Positions 1 to 7,346 of a stretch of 21,032 bases of DNA are shown one piece after another; positions within the stretch are counted from its first letter, which is position 1; each line of letters begins with the position of its first letter. The translations under genes and the position numbers were made by a program. The stretch is taken from the IMG/VR virus record IMGVR_UViG_3300030333_006866, positions 11,653 to 32,684 of that record. One strand, written 5' to 3'. The notes under the pieces are model-generated. The model was not told the origin of the DNA. It ran no database searches and saw only the letters and a program-made list of their open reading frames with translations. Origin of the DNA: a virus.

Positions 1-828
1 TCTGGTGCTTGGTTTATGCAGTCATCTGAGCGTAAATTAAGGCGTGATGCATTCGTTGCACATGCCTTACAATACAGGGATAGATGGGGGCGTTATGGAT
101 CAGAATTAACATTAAATGATCCAGCAGTAGTACAAGCAGGTTTAAAAGGAATAGAAGCTACTCAGTTCCTATATCATAGTGCTTTTAGACCAGCTTATAT
201 GAGAACTGCTCTCGGTAAAGTATTGACAAGATTTAAGCTTTTTGTATTTAATTCTGTAAGAACTAGAAAAGAATTCTTTAGACAAGCAAAGTATTATGGA
301 TTTGAAAAAGGAACTGCTTCTTATGAGAAGTTTAAAACAGATTTTCAAATTAATATGTTTGTCATGGCTCTTGCTAATTTATTACCATATAGCCTATTTG
401 ATACAGCTTTACCTCCGCCTTATGATTGGGCTCAGGAAACATCTGAATGGTTATTTGGAAATAAACGAGAAAGGGAGAAAGCATTTTTTGGACAATGGCC
501 TTATCCTATTGCTCCACTAAATGTTATTACTCCTCCAGTAGCAAGAATACCAATGGAATTTTTTGCTAGTTTGATTAATAATGATTGGGAACGTTTTGCT
601 GATTATCATGTTTACACAATGTTTCCATATGGCAGATTAGTTAGATCTGTAGATAAAACCATAGATGAACCTTATGGAACTACTTTTGGTAGATTATCTC
701 AGCAATTTGCTGGAATACCTACAGATAAGATTAAAAGTAGAATAGATAAAAGAAAGTTAATTAATACTAGAAGAAGAATGATAGAACGTGAATTAGAAGA
801 TTTAAGTAAACTAGAAGGGATAGAATAA
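1..828 (+). CDS. C-terminal part of a large virion/internal protein (5' end outside window)
   Basis: The frame is open from base 1, so the ATG at 16 is probably internal and this is the C-terminal 275 or so residues of a longer protein. It is rich in aromatic and basic residues. Notable stretches are ALGKVLTRFKLFVFNSVR, a hydrophobic segment MFVMALANLLPYSLF, a WPYPIAPLNVITPPVARIP block and a basic, helical C-terminus. From memory, similar C-termini end very large structural or polyvalent proteins of aquatic phages that are thought to enter the cell with the DNA; that is recollection, not a search. Its place at the end of the late operon fits a virion protein. Its stop codon overlaps the next ATG (TAATG). 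No enzymatic motif is visible in this part. Confidence 0.6.
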   Translation, partial: SGAWFMQSSERKLRRDAFVAHALQYRDRWGRYGSELTLNDPAVVQAGLKGIEATQFLYHSAFRPAYMRTALGKVLTRFKLFVFNSVRTRKEFFRQAKYYGFEKGTASYEKFKTDFQINMFVMALANLLPYSLFDTALPPPYDWAQETSEWLFGNKREREKAFFGQWPYPIAPLNVITPPVARIPMEFFASLINNDWERFADYHVYTMFPYGRLVRSVDKTIDEPYGTTFGRLSQQFAGIPTDKIKSRIDKRKLINTRRRMIERELEDLSKLEGIE

Positions 829-1409
829 TGGCAGAAAGACCAATACCAAATCCAGATTCAACATTATTGGATAATGAATTTATATTCAATGAAGGCTTGA
901 ATAAAGGACAACCTAAATTAAATGAATTTATTGGAGAAGAAGGAGAAAAGGATTCCTATGGCTTTGGAATGGCTAAAATGGATTCCCAAGTTAGAGATCG
1001 TTTAACTCAAAAATTTAAAAGTCATGTAGCAGTATGGGATGGATTAATAGGTGGAAGACAAGGAATTGCTTTTGAACAATCTAAAAAAGATTGGAAATCA
1101 AGAGCTAAGATGCTTATGGAAGATCAGGCTTTTGTTAATTTCTTAGAATCCGATAAGATAGAAGATAAAGTTGCTATTTTAAGAGATACAGGTTTGCATC
1201 CAAATTTTAGACAATGGAACGATGCAGATATGCTTAAATACATATCTCAAGTTCAAGGAGAAATTCCAATTGATAGCAAACCTGCTGAAAATTCAACAAT
1301 AGCACAAATTAATCAAGTTAAATCTGATATTGCTGAAGAGCAAGAATCTAACAGAGTGTCAAGAAAGACTACAGGAAATGTTCCTGGTAGTAGAAGTGGA
1401 GGATATTAA
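828..1409 (+). CDS. hypothetical late protein, 193 aa
   Basis: I do not recognise this family. The start ATG shares its A with the stop codon of the preceding gene, which suggests translational coupling. The protein is hydrophilic and mostly helical by composition. It has an acidic N-terminal third (GEEGEKDSYGFGMAKMDSQV), a central DWKSRAKMLMEDQAFVNFLES segment and a low-complexity, Ser/Arg/Gly-rich tail. There is no signal peptide, membrane segment or cysteine cluster. Lying between the large virion protein and a small membrane protein in the late operon, it is most simply a minor structural or assembly protein. That role is inferred from position only. Confidence 0.6.
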   Translation: MAERPIPNPDSTLLDNEFIFNEGLNKGQPKLNEFIGEEGEKDSYGFGMAKMDSQVRDRLTQKFKSHVAVWDGLIGGRQGIAFEQSKKDWKSRAKMLMEDQAFVNFLESDKIEDKVAILRDTGLHPNFRQWNDADMLKYISQVQGEIPIDSKPAENSTIAQINQVKSDIAEEQESNRVSRKTTGNVPGSRSGGY

Positions 1410-1411
1410 TA

Positions 1412-1777
1412 ATGCAGGAATTACAAGGACAAGTTCCACCTATGCAAGATGAATTCGGTGGATTTGAAGAAGCCAGAGATGGCTTTAAATATAATACAAA
1501 AATGGGAGAAGATCCAAGGAGACCTAGAGAGCAAGCTAACACAAATAGAGCTATGATGGTAGCTGGTATTTTAGGTATATCTACAATTGCAGCTGGGATA
1601 TTACTTAGAAATCCAATGATCACTTCTAGAATGACAGGAGCTGGAAGGGATGTGTCTGGATTTATCTCTTCTTTACAAGGATCTCCTATAGTTAAAAAAG
1701 CAGTAGAAGCTGCTGAAAAATTAACTGGAGGAGTTAAACAAGCTGGCTCTAAAGTCAAAGGCATGTTCGGATATTAG
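1412..1777 (+). CDS. small late protein with one membrane-like segment, 121 aa
   Basis: The start is supported by GGAGG about 9 nt upstream, and the gene begins 2 nt after the previous stop. Residues 1-45 are hydrophilic and charged. Residues about 47-65 (AMMVAGILGISTIAAGILL) form one clear hydrophobic helix long enough to cross a membrane. The remainder is Gly/Lys/Ala-rich and amphipathic (AAEKLTGGVKQAGSKVKGMFGY). It is too small and single-pass for a tape measure. A membrane-active virion or lysis-related protein would fit the layout and the holin-like neighbour, but I do not recognise a family and the role is inference. Confidence 0.6.
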   Translation: MQELQGQVPPMQDEFGGFEEARDGFKYNTKMGEDPRRPREQANTNRAMMVAGILGISTIAAGILLRNPMITSRMTGAGRDVSGFISSLQGSPIVKKAVEAAEKLTGGVKQAGSKVKGMFGY

Positions 1778-1786
1778 GATTGAGAA

Positions 1787-2095
1787 TTGGATTGGTTTCA
1801 AATATTAGAACAATATGGGGTTCCCCTAGTTGTAGCTATAGCTTTTTGGCTATTTATTCAAAAGCAAAATAAATATATACAAGATGAGCTTTCCAAAGAG
1901 ATGAGGGAAAGCTTTACCAGAGTTGAATCTATAATAGTGAAATTAATAGATCAACAAAAAAAGATGCAATTAGAACAAAAAGGTATTGAACAAAGTATCA
2001 AAGCTATTGTAAGTTTAATGGCCGCTCTTTCTGGTAATGGTTTAAAACACAAGTTTCTAAGAATATTAGAAAAAAATGAAAACGAAAAATACTAA
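1787..2095 (+). CDS. holin-like small membrane protein, 102 aa, TTG start
   Basis: The start codon is TTG, placed 7 nt after TAGGA, a usable SD that overlaps the previous stop. The N-terminus (DWFQILEQYGVPLVVAIAFWLFIQKQNKY) has a single membrane helix at about residues 10-24 followed at once by a charged, coiled-coil-like segment (residues about 30-75). This short N-terminal helix plus charged coil is the layout of BhlA/UviB-type holins and of related small phage membrane proteins. No endolysin is visible in the window, so a lysis role is not proven. It could instead be a membrane anchor for the DUF2589 proteins encoded just downstream. Confidence 0.55.
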   Translation: MDWFQILEQYGVPLVVAIAFWLFIQKQNKYIQDELSKEMRESFTRVESIIVKLIDQQKKMQLEQKGIEQSIKAIVSLMAALSGNGLKHKFLRILEKNENEKY

Positions 2096-2104
2096 GGAGA
2101 ATAA

Positions 2105-2641
2105 ATGGCTAACATAGCAAATCAATTTACAGGGTTACCAATGGAAACCTTGATAGCAGCACCATTATTAGCTGCTTCAGAAGGACAAAAGTCTTTAGCA
2201 GCAACTACTGCTTCTTTTATACAAGAAGTTGGTATGGACAAAGATGGCAATACTAAATCAGTTAAATTTAAATATGAAGATGGATCTGAAAGCGTTGCAT
2301 TGGATGTCCCATTATTATCAATTATCAATATACCTAGTTTATGTGTCAGTGAAATCGACATAAACTTTGATATGGAAGTATCAACTCAAACAGCTAGCAA
2401 ATCATCAACTGATTCAAGTGCTACTGCAAGTGCTTCTGTAGGATGGGGATGTTGGAGTGCAAAATTTGAAGGTAAAGTTTCTCACCATAGTGAAAATAGC
2501 AGGAAGTCTGATACATCAGCTAAATACAGTGTATCAGTTAAAGGTGTTCAAGAAAAACCTGAAGGTTTAATGAAAACTCTAGATATGCTAAACAATAGTA
2601 TTGGTAAACAAAAAGAGGCTCCTGCCACTAGTGGACAGTAA
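2105..2641 (+). CDS. DUF2589 family protein (first of a pair), 178 aa
   Basis: AAGGAG stands 6 nt before the ATG. The N-terminus FTGLPMETLIAAPLLAASEGQ, the central VPLLSIINIPSLCVSEIDI core followed by NFDMEVSTQT, a Ser/Thr/Ala-rich linker (TASKSSTDSSATASASVGWG) and the C-terminal PEGLMKTLDMLNNSI are the marks of the DUF2589 family, which is found in many Gram-negative bacteria and has no agreed function. The length fits the family. The alternating polar and hydrophobic strands suggest a beta-rich fold. The next gene encodes a shorter paralogue and overlaps this one, so the two proteins probably act together. In this window they follow a holin-like gene at the end of the late operon. The assignment rests on remembered family motifs and not on a search. 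Confidence 0.8.
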   Translation: MANIANQFTGLPMETLIAAPLLAASEGQKSLAATTASFIQEVGMDKDGNTKSVKFKYEDGSESVALDVPLLSIINIPSLCVSEIDINFDMEVSTQTASKSSTDSSATASASVGWGCWSAKFEGKVSHHSENSRKSDTSAKYSVSVKGVQEKPEGLMKTLDMLNNSIGKQKEAPATSGQ

Positions 2642-3086
2642 GGTTAAAAAAGGTAACTTTTTAGATGAATTGTTAAAGGGCTTGAATGACGCTGTTGCTC
2701 AAGCCCAATCCTTAGCAAATAATCAACATATTGAATCTTTAAAACCATTTTTAAATGAAGATGGAACTCCTAAGTGTATGGATATAACGATAGGAAATGA
2801 AAAGGTTCATGTCCCACTTATAACACTAGCACCTCAAAATAGTATCAAGATCAAAGAACTTACTATGGAAATGAAGGTAAAGATTACTAACTATGGTAAA
2901 CGTAAATCTACATTCCTTGGTGGTATTTTTAAAGGAAATGATACTGGTGCAATTAGTGTTGATCTTGGATCGTCTATAATTCCTTTTAAGAATAATTATG
3001 CTAATTTAAAAATTACATTTGAAGGCACAGATCCACCTGAAGGTGTAGTAAGATTAAACAATAACTTAGTTAAGCAAATACCATGA
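2631..3086 (+). CDS. DUF2589-related protein (second of the pair), about 151 aa, GTG start
   Basis: The frame opens upstream at a TTG (2601) without an SD. The GTG at 2631 has GAGG 12 nt upstream and overlaps the previous gene by only 11 nt, so I prefer it. The protein has an N-terminal helix (FLDELLKGLNDAVAQAQSLA), then DGTPKCMDITIGNEKVHVPL, ITLAPQNSIKIKELTMEMKV, and ends with ITFEGTDPPEGVVRLNNNLV. The VPL-ITL-P-S-KI-EL-EM core and the PEG end match the first protein's VPLLSI-P-L-V-EIDI-DMEV core and PEG end. This makes it a divergent DUF2589 paralogue lacking the Ser-rich linker. The stop overlaps the next ATG (ATGA). Confidence 0.75.
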   Translation: MDSKVKKGNFLDELLKGLNDAVAQAQSLANNQHIESLKPFLNEDGTPKCMDITIGNEKVHVPLITLAPQNSIKIKELTMEMKVKITNYGKRKSTFLGGIFKGNDTGAISVDLGSSIIPFKNNYANLKITFEGTDPPEGVVRLNNNLVKQIP

Positions 3087-3247
3087 TGTTAAAAATAATA
3101 AACCAACTTCATAAAACTTTAAATAAGTATGGAAAAAGTTTAGAATCTATTGAAAAGGAAGTAGCGATTTTAAAAAAAGATAGCCACGCTCCAATCAAAG
3201 GACTTGAAAAGAGGCTTAAAAAACTAGAGAAGAAATTATTTTCTTAA
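3083..3247 (+). CDS. tiny basic coiled-coil protein, 54 aa
   Basis: This short frame begins at the ATG inside the ATGA overlap with the previous stop. It encodes a Lys/Glu/Leu-rich protein (LNKYGKSLESIEKEVAILKK then GLEKRLKKLEKKLFS) with heptad-like spacing of Ile and Leu, so a coiled coil is likely. There is no signal or membrane segment. It is the last gene of the + strand operon. Its stop codon lies in a CTTAAG palindrome that also supplies the stop codon of the convergent - strand frame. The coupling to the DUF2589 pair suggests a third subunit, but this is inference. Confidence 0.6.
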   Translation: MMLKIINQLHKTLNKYGKSLESIEKEVAILKKDSHAPIKGLEKRLKKLEKKLFS

Positions 3248-3360
3248 GCTTTACTGTTCCTTCTACGATAACCAGACATTATGTGTTTATATATCCACCA
3301 ACATCTTCCATTATCTGATGACACTAAAGCTGCTTTTTTAAATCTATCTCTTCTTGACAA
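3244..3360 (-). CDS. possible tiny basic protein, 38 aa, TTG start
   Basis: From a TTG with AAGGAA about 10 nt upstream, this frame encodes SRRDRFKKAALVSSDNGRCW followed by WIYKHIMSGYRRRNSKA. It is strongly basic, with a WW pair, as in small nucleic-acid-binding proteins. The frame is open further upstream to 3411 (REFSFANIFIKEYRNL also looks protein-like), where it meets a TAA three codons after an ATG. The gene may therefore have lost its start by mutation or a sequence error. It is the last frame of the - strand operon and its stop overlaps the convergent + strand stop. Confidence 0.35.
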   Translation of the reverse strand: MSRRDRFKKAALVSSDNGRCWWIYKHIMSGYRRRNSKA

Positions 3361-3385
3361 GTTTCTATATTCCTTTATGAATATA

Positions 3386-3713
3386 TTAGCGAACGAGAAC
3401 TCCCTTAAACCTTAATAAGACATGTAAAAATAAAGGATGCGATTCATCCTTGTTGGAATAAAATTTACAACCTTTATCTACAATATTGCTAGGAATTTCT
3501 TTTTCTTCGACCTGCTTATGTGCTTTCCACCAATAGCAGAATCCAAATAAATAAGATTTCTTGTCTTTGCGATATACGCAATTCCAGCAAGATCTATTTT
3601 TTTCTTTTGCGATGTATTCTTGTTTGATGTTTAATAGCTTGTTGTTTTGTAAAATGTCTTTTTTTATCTGAAGTTATATATACAGACATTAATTCATGTG
3701 TTATTACTTTCAT
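3386..3713 (-). pseudogene. small cysteine-rich phage protein broken by a +1 frameshift
   Basis: An ATG at 3713 with a good AAGGAG starts MKVITHELMSVYITSDKKRH then FTKQQAIKHQ. In that frame it stops after about 40 codons, just past an A-run at 3597-3603. One frame over, the sequence continues as EYIAKEKNRSCWNCVYRKDK, then FGFCYWWKAHK, then NIVDKGCKFYSNKDESHPL, ending at 3386. The C-x2-C, F-C and G-C-K cysteines look like a metal-binding site. The span is 328 nt, one base more than 109 codons, so a single extra base explains the break. It probably lies between 3597 and 3665, perhaps in CAAACAAG near 3619-3629. It may be a real decay, an assembly error in an A-run, or a programmed shift. Confidence 0.6.
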
Positions 3714-3729
3714 TTGTTCTCCTTTTTAA

Positions 3730-3918
3730 TAAGGCGCAGCTACATATTATGCGTTTGACTAACCTAACTTAATAGCTGTTTTATTTATAGTTCCCATCTG
3801 AACACCGATGTCGTGTCAGTTTTTATACTGCAACTTGAAGCCAGTCACTACGCCTTAAAAATTTGAGGGAGCCCATAAACGAAGGTAAGTGCTATGGGTG
3901 TGAGAGGTGGACTCCCTC
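3730..3918 (-). ncRNA. structured noncoding RNA candidate N1 (two adjacent closed domains)
   Basis: This gene-free stretch holds two domains. Domain 1 has GAGGGAG (3865-3871) pairing with CTCCCTC (3912-3918) and CCCATA (3872-3877) pairing with TATGGG (3893-3898), stacked on one side. Domain 2 is closed by TAAGGCG (3730-3736) with CGCCTTA (3851-3857), encloses TGACT (3756-3760) with AGTCA (3843-3847), and contains a bulged hairpin at 3798-3819 (CTGAACAC with GTGTCAG). The closing helix ends next to the AAGGAG of the gene starting at 3713, so the fold could control that SD. The strand is inferred from the flanking genes. Domain 1 begins at the stop of the preceding gene and might instead act as a terminator. 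Confidence 0.55.
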
Positions 3919-4205
3919 TAAGATTCTCCGCTAACCTGATCTTCTAATAGTTGATCATTTTCAAACTTAATAGTTTCAATTAAATCACCTCTCTTTGTGC
4001 ATATATCTACTGATATGTAATCATCATGATTATCTACAAAGATAGCATATTTATCATTTGAAACTTTTAGTTTATTTTGCTCTAAATAAGTTATAGCTAA
4101 TTTGAGAGAACTTAAATATTCATATCCATTTATAGTTTCCCCAAATACATCTTTTATTAAGACGTATAACTTCTTCAGATTATGTATAGCGTTATTTCTT
4201 TTCAA
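3918..4205 (-). CDS. hypothetical protein, 95 aa, TTG start
   Basis: I do not recognise this family. The frame begins with TTG inside the 3' end of the nuclease gene (14-nt overlap) and has only a weak GGA upstream, so expression is probably coupled to the nuclease. The protein has a basic N-terminal helix (KRNNAIHNLKKLYVLIKDVF), a middle SLKLAITYLEQNKLKVSNDK segment and an acidic C-terminus. No cysteine pairs or membrane segment are seen. It is the last gene before the structured tract N1. Confidence 0.5.
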   Translation of the reverse strand: MKRNNAIHNLKKLYVLIKDVFGETINGYEYLSSLKLAITYLEQNKLKVSNDKYAIFVDNHDDYISVDICTKRGDLIETIKFENDQLLEDQVSGES

Positions 4206-4554
4206 TTAATTTAATCCAATCATTTAAATCCATTACTACTTTTGGATTTTCTCTGTTCTTCTTTATCACTAATATAGGTGTATGATCTTTTGCATTATCT
4301 TCACATTGTTTAAATGACTTCCAAACATTAAGTTTTTCAACATTTTTACATTCAAACGAATAAGGTATGTAAAGCCTTGCATTAGGGGAAAGGACTATAT
4401 CCTCTCCCGTCATGCCCATAGTTTGTGACTTAATATCGTCTTCTTCAAGCTTAGGATATAAATTGTTTTTTACAATAAATGTTTCTCTAAGTTTGTCTCT
4501 GACAATATTCTGCAATTTTCTTCCTTTAGCTTTGATCGATTTTACATTTGTCAT
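4192..4554 (-). CDS. PD-(D/E)xK nuclease, Holliday-junction-resolvase-like, 120 aa
   Basis: The start is the ATG at 4554, with GGAGG 11 nt upstream and an ATGA overlap with the previous stop; the in-frame ATG at 4572 carries the SD itself and is rejected. The protein begins with a basic KAKGRKLQNIVRDKL helix. It then has QTMGMTGEDIVLSPNAR with Asp52, IPYSFECKNVEKLNVW with Glu68 and Lys70 (the E-x-K signature), then PILVIKKNRENPKVVMD. This order and the GEDIVLSP-A / ECKN motifs match a widespread phage family annotated as Holliday junction resolvase or PDDEXK endonuclease. It probably cleaves branched DNA made during replication and ERF-driven recombination. Confidence 0.8.
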   Translation of the reverse strand: MTNVKSIKAKGRKLQNIVRDKLRETFIVKNNLYPKLEEDDIKSQTMGMTGEDIVLSPNARLYIPYSFECKNVEKLNVWKSFKQCEDNAKDHTPILVIKKNRENPKVVMDLNDWIKLIEKK

Positions 4555-4733
4555 GGCAATAGTTTCCTCCATATAGATAATCCTATTGATACTTCAAATG
4601 GTCCAAATCCAAAATTAAAGGATATATGATCTCCACGTAATATATTATACGATAAAGTGACTGAAAAAACCCACAAAAGAATTAAAGTAACCATAAAGTT
4701 ATTAGATTCATTTGCTGTTTTAATACTAATCAT
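4551..4733 (-). CDS. small single-pass membrane protein, 60 aa
   Basis: The ATG at 4733 has GGAGG 5 nt upstream and overlaps the end of the primase-helicase gene by 8 nt, which makes it a better start than the frame's upstream codon. The protein has one hydrophobic helix at about residues 14-31 (MVTLILLWVFSVTLSY) followed by an aromatic and glycine-rich tail (FNFGFGPFEVSIGLSIW). The family is not recognised. Its position between helicase and nuclease is probably an accident of gene packing. An early phage membrane protein of this type could act in host take-over or superinfection exclusion, but nothing in the sequence proves it. Confidence 0.6.
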   Translation of the reverse strand: MISIKTANESNNFMVTLILLWVFSVTLSYNILRGDHISFNFGFGPFEVSIGLSIWRKLLP

Positions 4734-6501
4734 TACTACCTCCAATCGGAACAAATTGAAAAGTTCTATAATCAAAAGAGAATGTCATCTTGAAATCAGT
4801 TTCATCTCTAGATGCTAATGATTGAATAGTTCTATTATTATTAGATTCTCTTTCTCCTGTAATACCTATGATCTTATCTGCCTTTTGTTCTATAGCTGAA
4901 CTACCTTTAGCACTATGAACAGTTAATGGTCCATATGAAGCACCTTTGCTTATATGAGATATTCCTATAAATATTACATCCATTTGATTTGCAATTTGTT
5001 TTAAACTATTTACTATTACATCCATTTTATTTAATGGATCATTATTATACCTAACCTCTATTGCATCTATAGTGTCTATACATACAACTTGAGGTTGGTT
5101 ATCCGATATTATTTGTTTCATAGAGTCTATATCTGGACTAACAGTCATTACTTTTATATTCTTTACTTGATCAGTTATCTGATGTATAGCAAGTTCATCT
5201 CCACTTTCATATATATCGTGGATTTGCTGTTTAGTCATACTATTAGCAACTTGAAGAAATCTTCTGAAGATTAACCATGCTCCTACCTCTAGTGATAAGT
5301 ATAGTATATTTAAATGTTTTAACTTTACTATCACATTTTGTAGCCATGCTGTTTTTCCAAGTTTAGTATCTCCCAATAGTATTGCTAGTTCTCCTGGTAA
5401 GAATCTATAATCTGTCTTTAATGGATATATATTTTTAAGATTAAAACTATTATTATCCAAATCCATATGTATAAATTCTTTCAATTGATCTGAAAGTTCA
5501 CTTACATTCATTACTTCCATACCATAGTTTTTATGCTTATAAAACTTGCATATTTGATCGCAGAATTCAGCCATTATAACATCATTGCAACTATATCCAT
5601 TATGATCCCATGCATATACATCATCTACTATTTTAAGTATTTCGTTGTGATCTAAAGATTGAACATTATGTGCAGCCATTTTAATTGATCCTTCTTTTGG
5701 AATACCCATTCGTTTCCATCCATTGATCATTCGTAGCAATGTAATATGTCTTCTTCCATCTTTGTCATCATCCCACATTTTCTGTATACATGTGACATTA
5801 GCATTATATTCTGATGTTTTAACTGGTTTTTCTTCTGTTTTGATCTTAGGTGTATCTTCAGCATAATCCTTCCATATTTCGTTATATTCTCCAAAGGGTT
5901 TATGATGATAACCTACTTTATTACTAGATGCATAATCACATATAGTATCATAATCCATTTCCATTAGCATATCAATAGATAAAGGTATTTTATATAATTG
6001 ACTTTTCATATTAACTGTATAGCCAACTCTAATTAATCTACCTTTATCGTATATATTATCTACTTGATTGCCGAAATGTTTATCTATTGTGAGTTTTGCT
6101 TGATAGGGAAGCTCAGTGCTTTCTTGGAGTCCATATAAATTAGGAATATCTATATGAAAACCTCTACCGCTGAACCATATATGGATCCATTCATCTTTTA
6201 CGCCTTGCTCAGATAAATGTTCCACAAAAGATCTAACTTTATGCATTAAATTTGTTCCTATTAGCTTTCCTTTGTCAATATCAAAAGTAATTTTATCAAT
6301 TGCATATGTTCCTTTGTAACTCTTTATTGATCCCTTATCTCTAAAGTGTTCAAATGCAGTATTATCTAATAAGAATAAACTTCTATAAAGCTCTTGATCT
6401 TCTTTAATGTATTTCGTTATATATTCTGGTTGAATAGCATAAGCCCTGTTTGAAACAGAGCCTATTGCTAATTCAATGTATTTTAAAGTATTATTTTCCA
6501 T
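4726..6501 (-). CDS. bifunctional DNA primase-helicase (AEP primase + RecA-fold ATPase), 591 aa
   Basis: The N-terminal half has the three signatures of an archaeo-eukaryotic primase: ITFDID (DxD at residues 74-76), WFSGRGFHIDIP (sxH-type motif II, about 109-120) and RLIRVGYTVNMKS (motif III, about 155-167). A helical PriCT-like segment follows (about 250-300), with a few cysteines (SCNDVIMAEFCDQIC). The C-terminal half is a RecA/DnaB-like ATPase with Walker A GDTKLGKT (377-384), Walker B VVCIDTID (472-479) and a GISHISKG motif near 515. It should lay primers and unwind DNA at the phage fork. The start overlaps the preceding gene by 19 nt. Bacterial-type TOPRIM primase motifs are absent, so the primase is of the PrimPol-like class. 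Confidence 0.85.
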   Translation of the reverse strand: MENNTLKYIELAIGSVSNRAYAIQPEYITKYIKEDQELYRSLFLLDNTAFEHFRDKGSIKSYKGTYAIDKITFDIDKGKLIGTNLMHKVRSFVEHLSEQGVKDEWIHIWFSGRGFHIDIPNLYGLQESTELPYQAKLTIDKHFGNQVDNIYDKGRLIRVGYTVNMKSQLYKIPLSIDMLMEMDYDTICDYASSNKVGYHHKPFGEYNEIWKDYAEDTPKIKTEEKPVKTSEYNANVTCIQKMWDDDKDGRRHITLLRMINGWKRMGIPKEGSIKMAAHNVQSLDHNEILKIVDDVYAWDHNGYSCNDVIMAEFCDQICKFYKHKNYGMEVMNVSELSDQLKEFIHMDLDNNSFNLKNIYPLKTDYRFLPGELAILLGDTKLGKTAWLQNVIVKLKHLNILYLSLEVGAWLIFRRFLQVANSMTKQQIHDIYESGDELAIHQITDQVKNIKVMTVSPDIDSMKQIISDNQPQVVCIDTIDAIEVRYNNDPLNKMDVIVNSLKQIANQMDVIFIGISHISKGASYGPLTVHSAKGSSAIEQKADKIIGITGERESNNNRTIQSLASRDETDFKMTFSFDYRTFQFVPIGGSND

Positions 6502-6752
6502 TCAGATTCTTTAGATTTTGAGTTACTAATTTTCTGTATTTCTTTAATACCTATGTCTATATATTCTTTATCAGACCTTATTAATCTCCATTGTCTATTA
6601 TATGTAGATGGACTATAGATTTTATCAAATTTTTGCCATCCATACTCAACTACATTATGTTGAAATTCATGTGAACGAAAAGTATGTTTTCCTGTTTTTA
6701 TTGAATTTTCTAGATAATTTAAGATTATAGTCTTTGCAGTTTCTTTATGCAC
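6483..6752 (-). CDS. small winged-helix-like protein, 89 aa, GTG start
   Basis: The longest frame starts at a TTG (6791) inside the neighbouring gene. The GTG at 6752 shares a base with the preceding TAG (TAGTG) and has AAGGAA upstream, so I choose it. The protein has a helix (KETAKTIILNYLENSIKTGK), then HTFRSHEFQHNVVEYGWQK, then YSPSTYNRQWRLIRSD, then a short strand and a basic tail. The spacing of helix, helix, recognition-like PSTYNRQWR and strand suggests a winged helix that binds DNA. Between the ssDNA-binding candidate and the primase-helicase it could act as a loader or origin factor. That is inference. Confidence 0.55.
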   Translation of the reverse strand: MHKETAKTIILNYLENSIKTGKHTFRSHEFQHNVVEYGWQKFDKIYSPSTYNRQWRLIRSDKEYIDIGIKEIQKISNSKSKESEWKIIL

Positions 6753-7345
6753 TATGTAGGCATTCCTTGGAACTGATCTTCTTCTTGCCAAGGACTTTCT
6801 TCTTGAGCATTACTCGGAGAAGAGAAGTCTTTTACATAGTTTTTACTTACAGATTCTTTAAATTTAGCTTTAAAATCTGCAATATTACTGCCTTGTCCTT
6901 GAGCTGGACGAGTTTCTTGCCAATCTTTCCATAATGCTCCACCATCACGTTTAGTTTTGGTAGATAAATATGTTAATCTTAGAAACTCTTTACCAACTAA
7001 TAGTCTTTCTGCGTCAGCAGGTAATCTACTAGACTGGGCATTCTTGCCTTTATCTAGTTTTATAGGCATTCCAACTGCGTCAAAGAACATTTTAATTTTA
7101 AATGCTGTTGACCATCCTTCAATAGCTCCACTTACATCATCTTTCTTAAATGATCCACCTATATACATATTAGGTTGGAAATCTTTACCTATATCTAATG
7201 TTAAGTGTATGCTAATATCGTCTGAATAAGTTTGCCATTCTTCCTTAACGCCATACTTAATTTCAGCTGTTGCTATTTTAACTGTATCTACAAAGATATT
7301 ATCTTTTGTTTTAGAACTGGAACTTCCTGAACTTACGAACTCCAT
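6752..7345 (-). CDS. putative single-stranded DNA-binding protein, 197 aa
   Basis: The ATG at 7345 has a strong AAGGAGG and lies 1 nt after the ERF stop; longer versions of the frame run into that gene. The protein starts with a Ser-rich segment, followed by beta-type sequence (NIFVDTVKIATAEIKYGVKE, SIHLTLDIGKDFQPNMYIGG). The C-terminus is flexible, Gln/Ser-rich and acidic (SSPSNAQEESPWQEEDQF). That acidic tail and the position between an ERF annealase and a primase-helicase are typical of phage ssDNA-binding proteins, whose tails recruit partners. I do not see a textbook OB-fold signature, so the call rests mainly on context and tail. Confidence 0.6.
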   Translation of the reverse strand: MEFVSSGSSSSKTKDNIFVDTVKIATAEIKYGVKEEWQTYSDDISIHLTLDIGKDFQPNMYIGGSFKKDDVSGAIEGWSTAFKIKMFFDAVGMPIKLDKGKNAQSSRLPADAERLLVGKEFLRLTYLSTKTKRDGGALWKDWQETRPAQGQGSNIADFKAKFKESVSKNYVKDFSSPSNAQEESPWQEEDQFQGMPT

Positions 7346-7346
7346 A

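Noticed and set aside
1369-1764. - strand ORFs in the late operons (1369-1764, 2122-2361, 15334-15528, 18055-18309, 19567-19890, 20125-20316, 20690-20962)
   Set aside because: They are antisense to genes with clear families or good SDs and have no supported starts.
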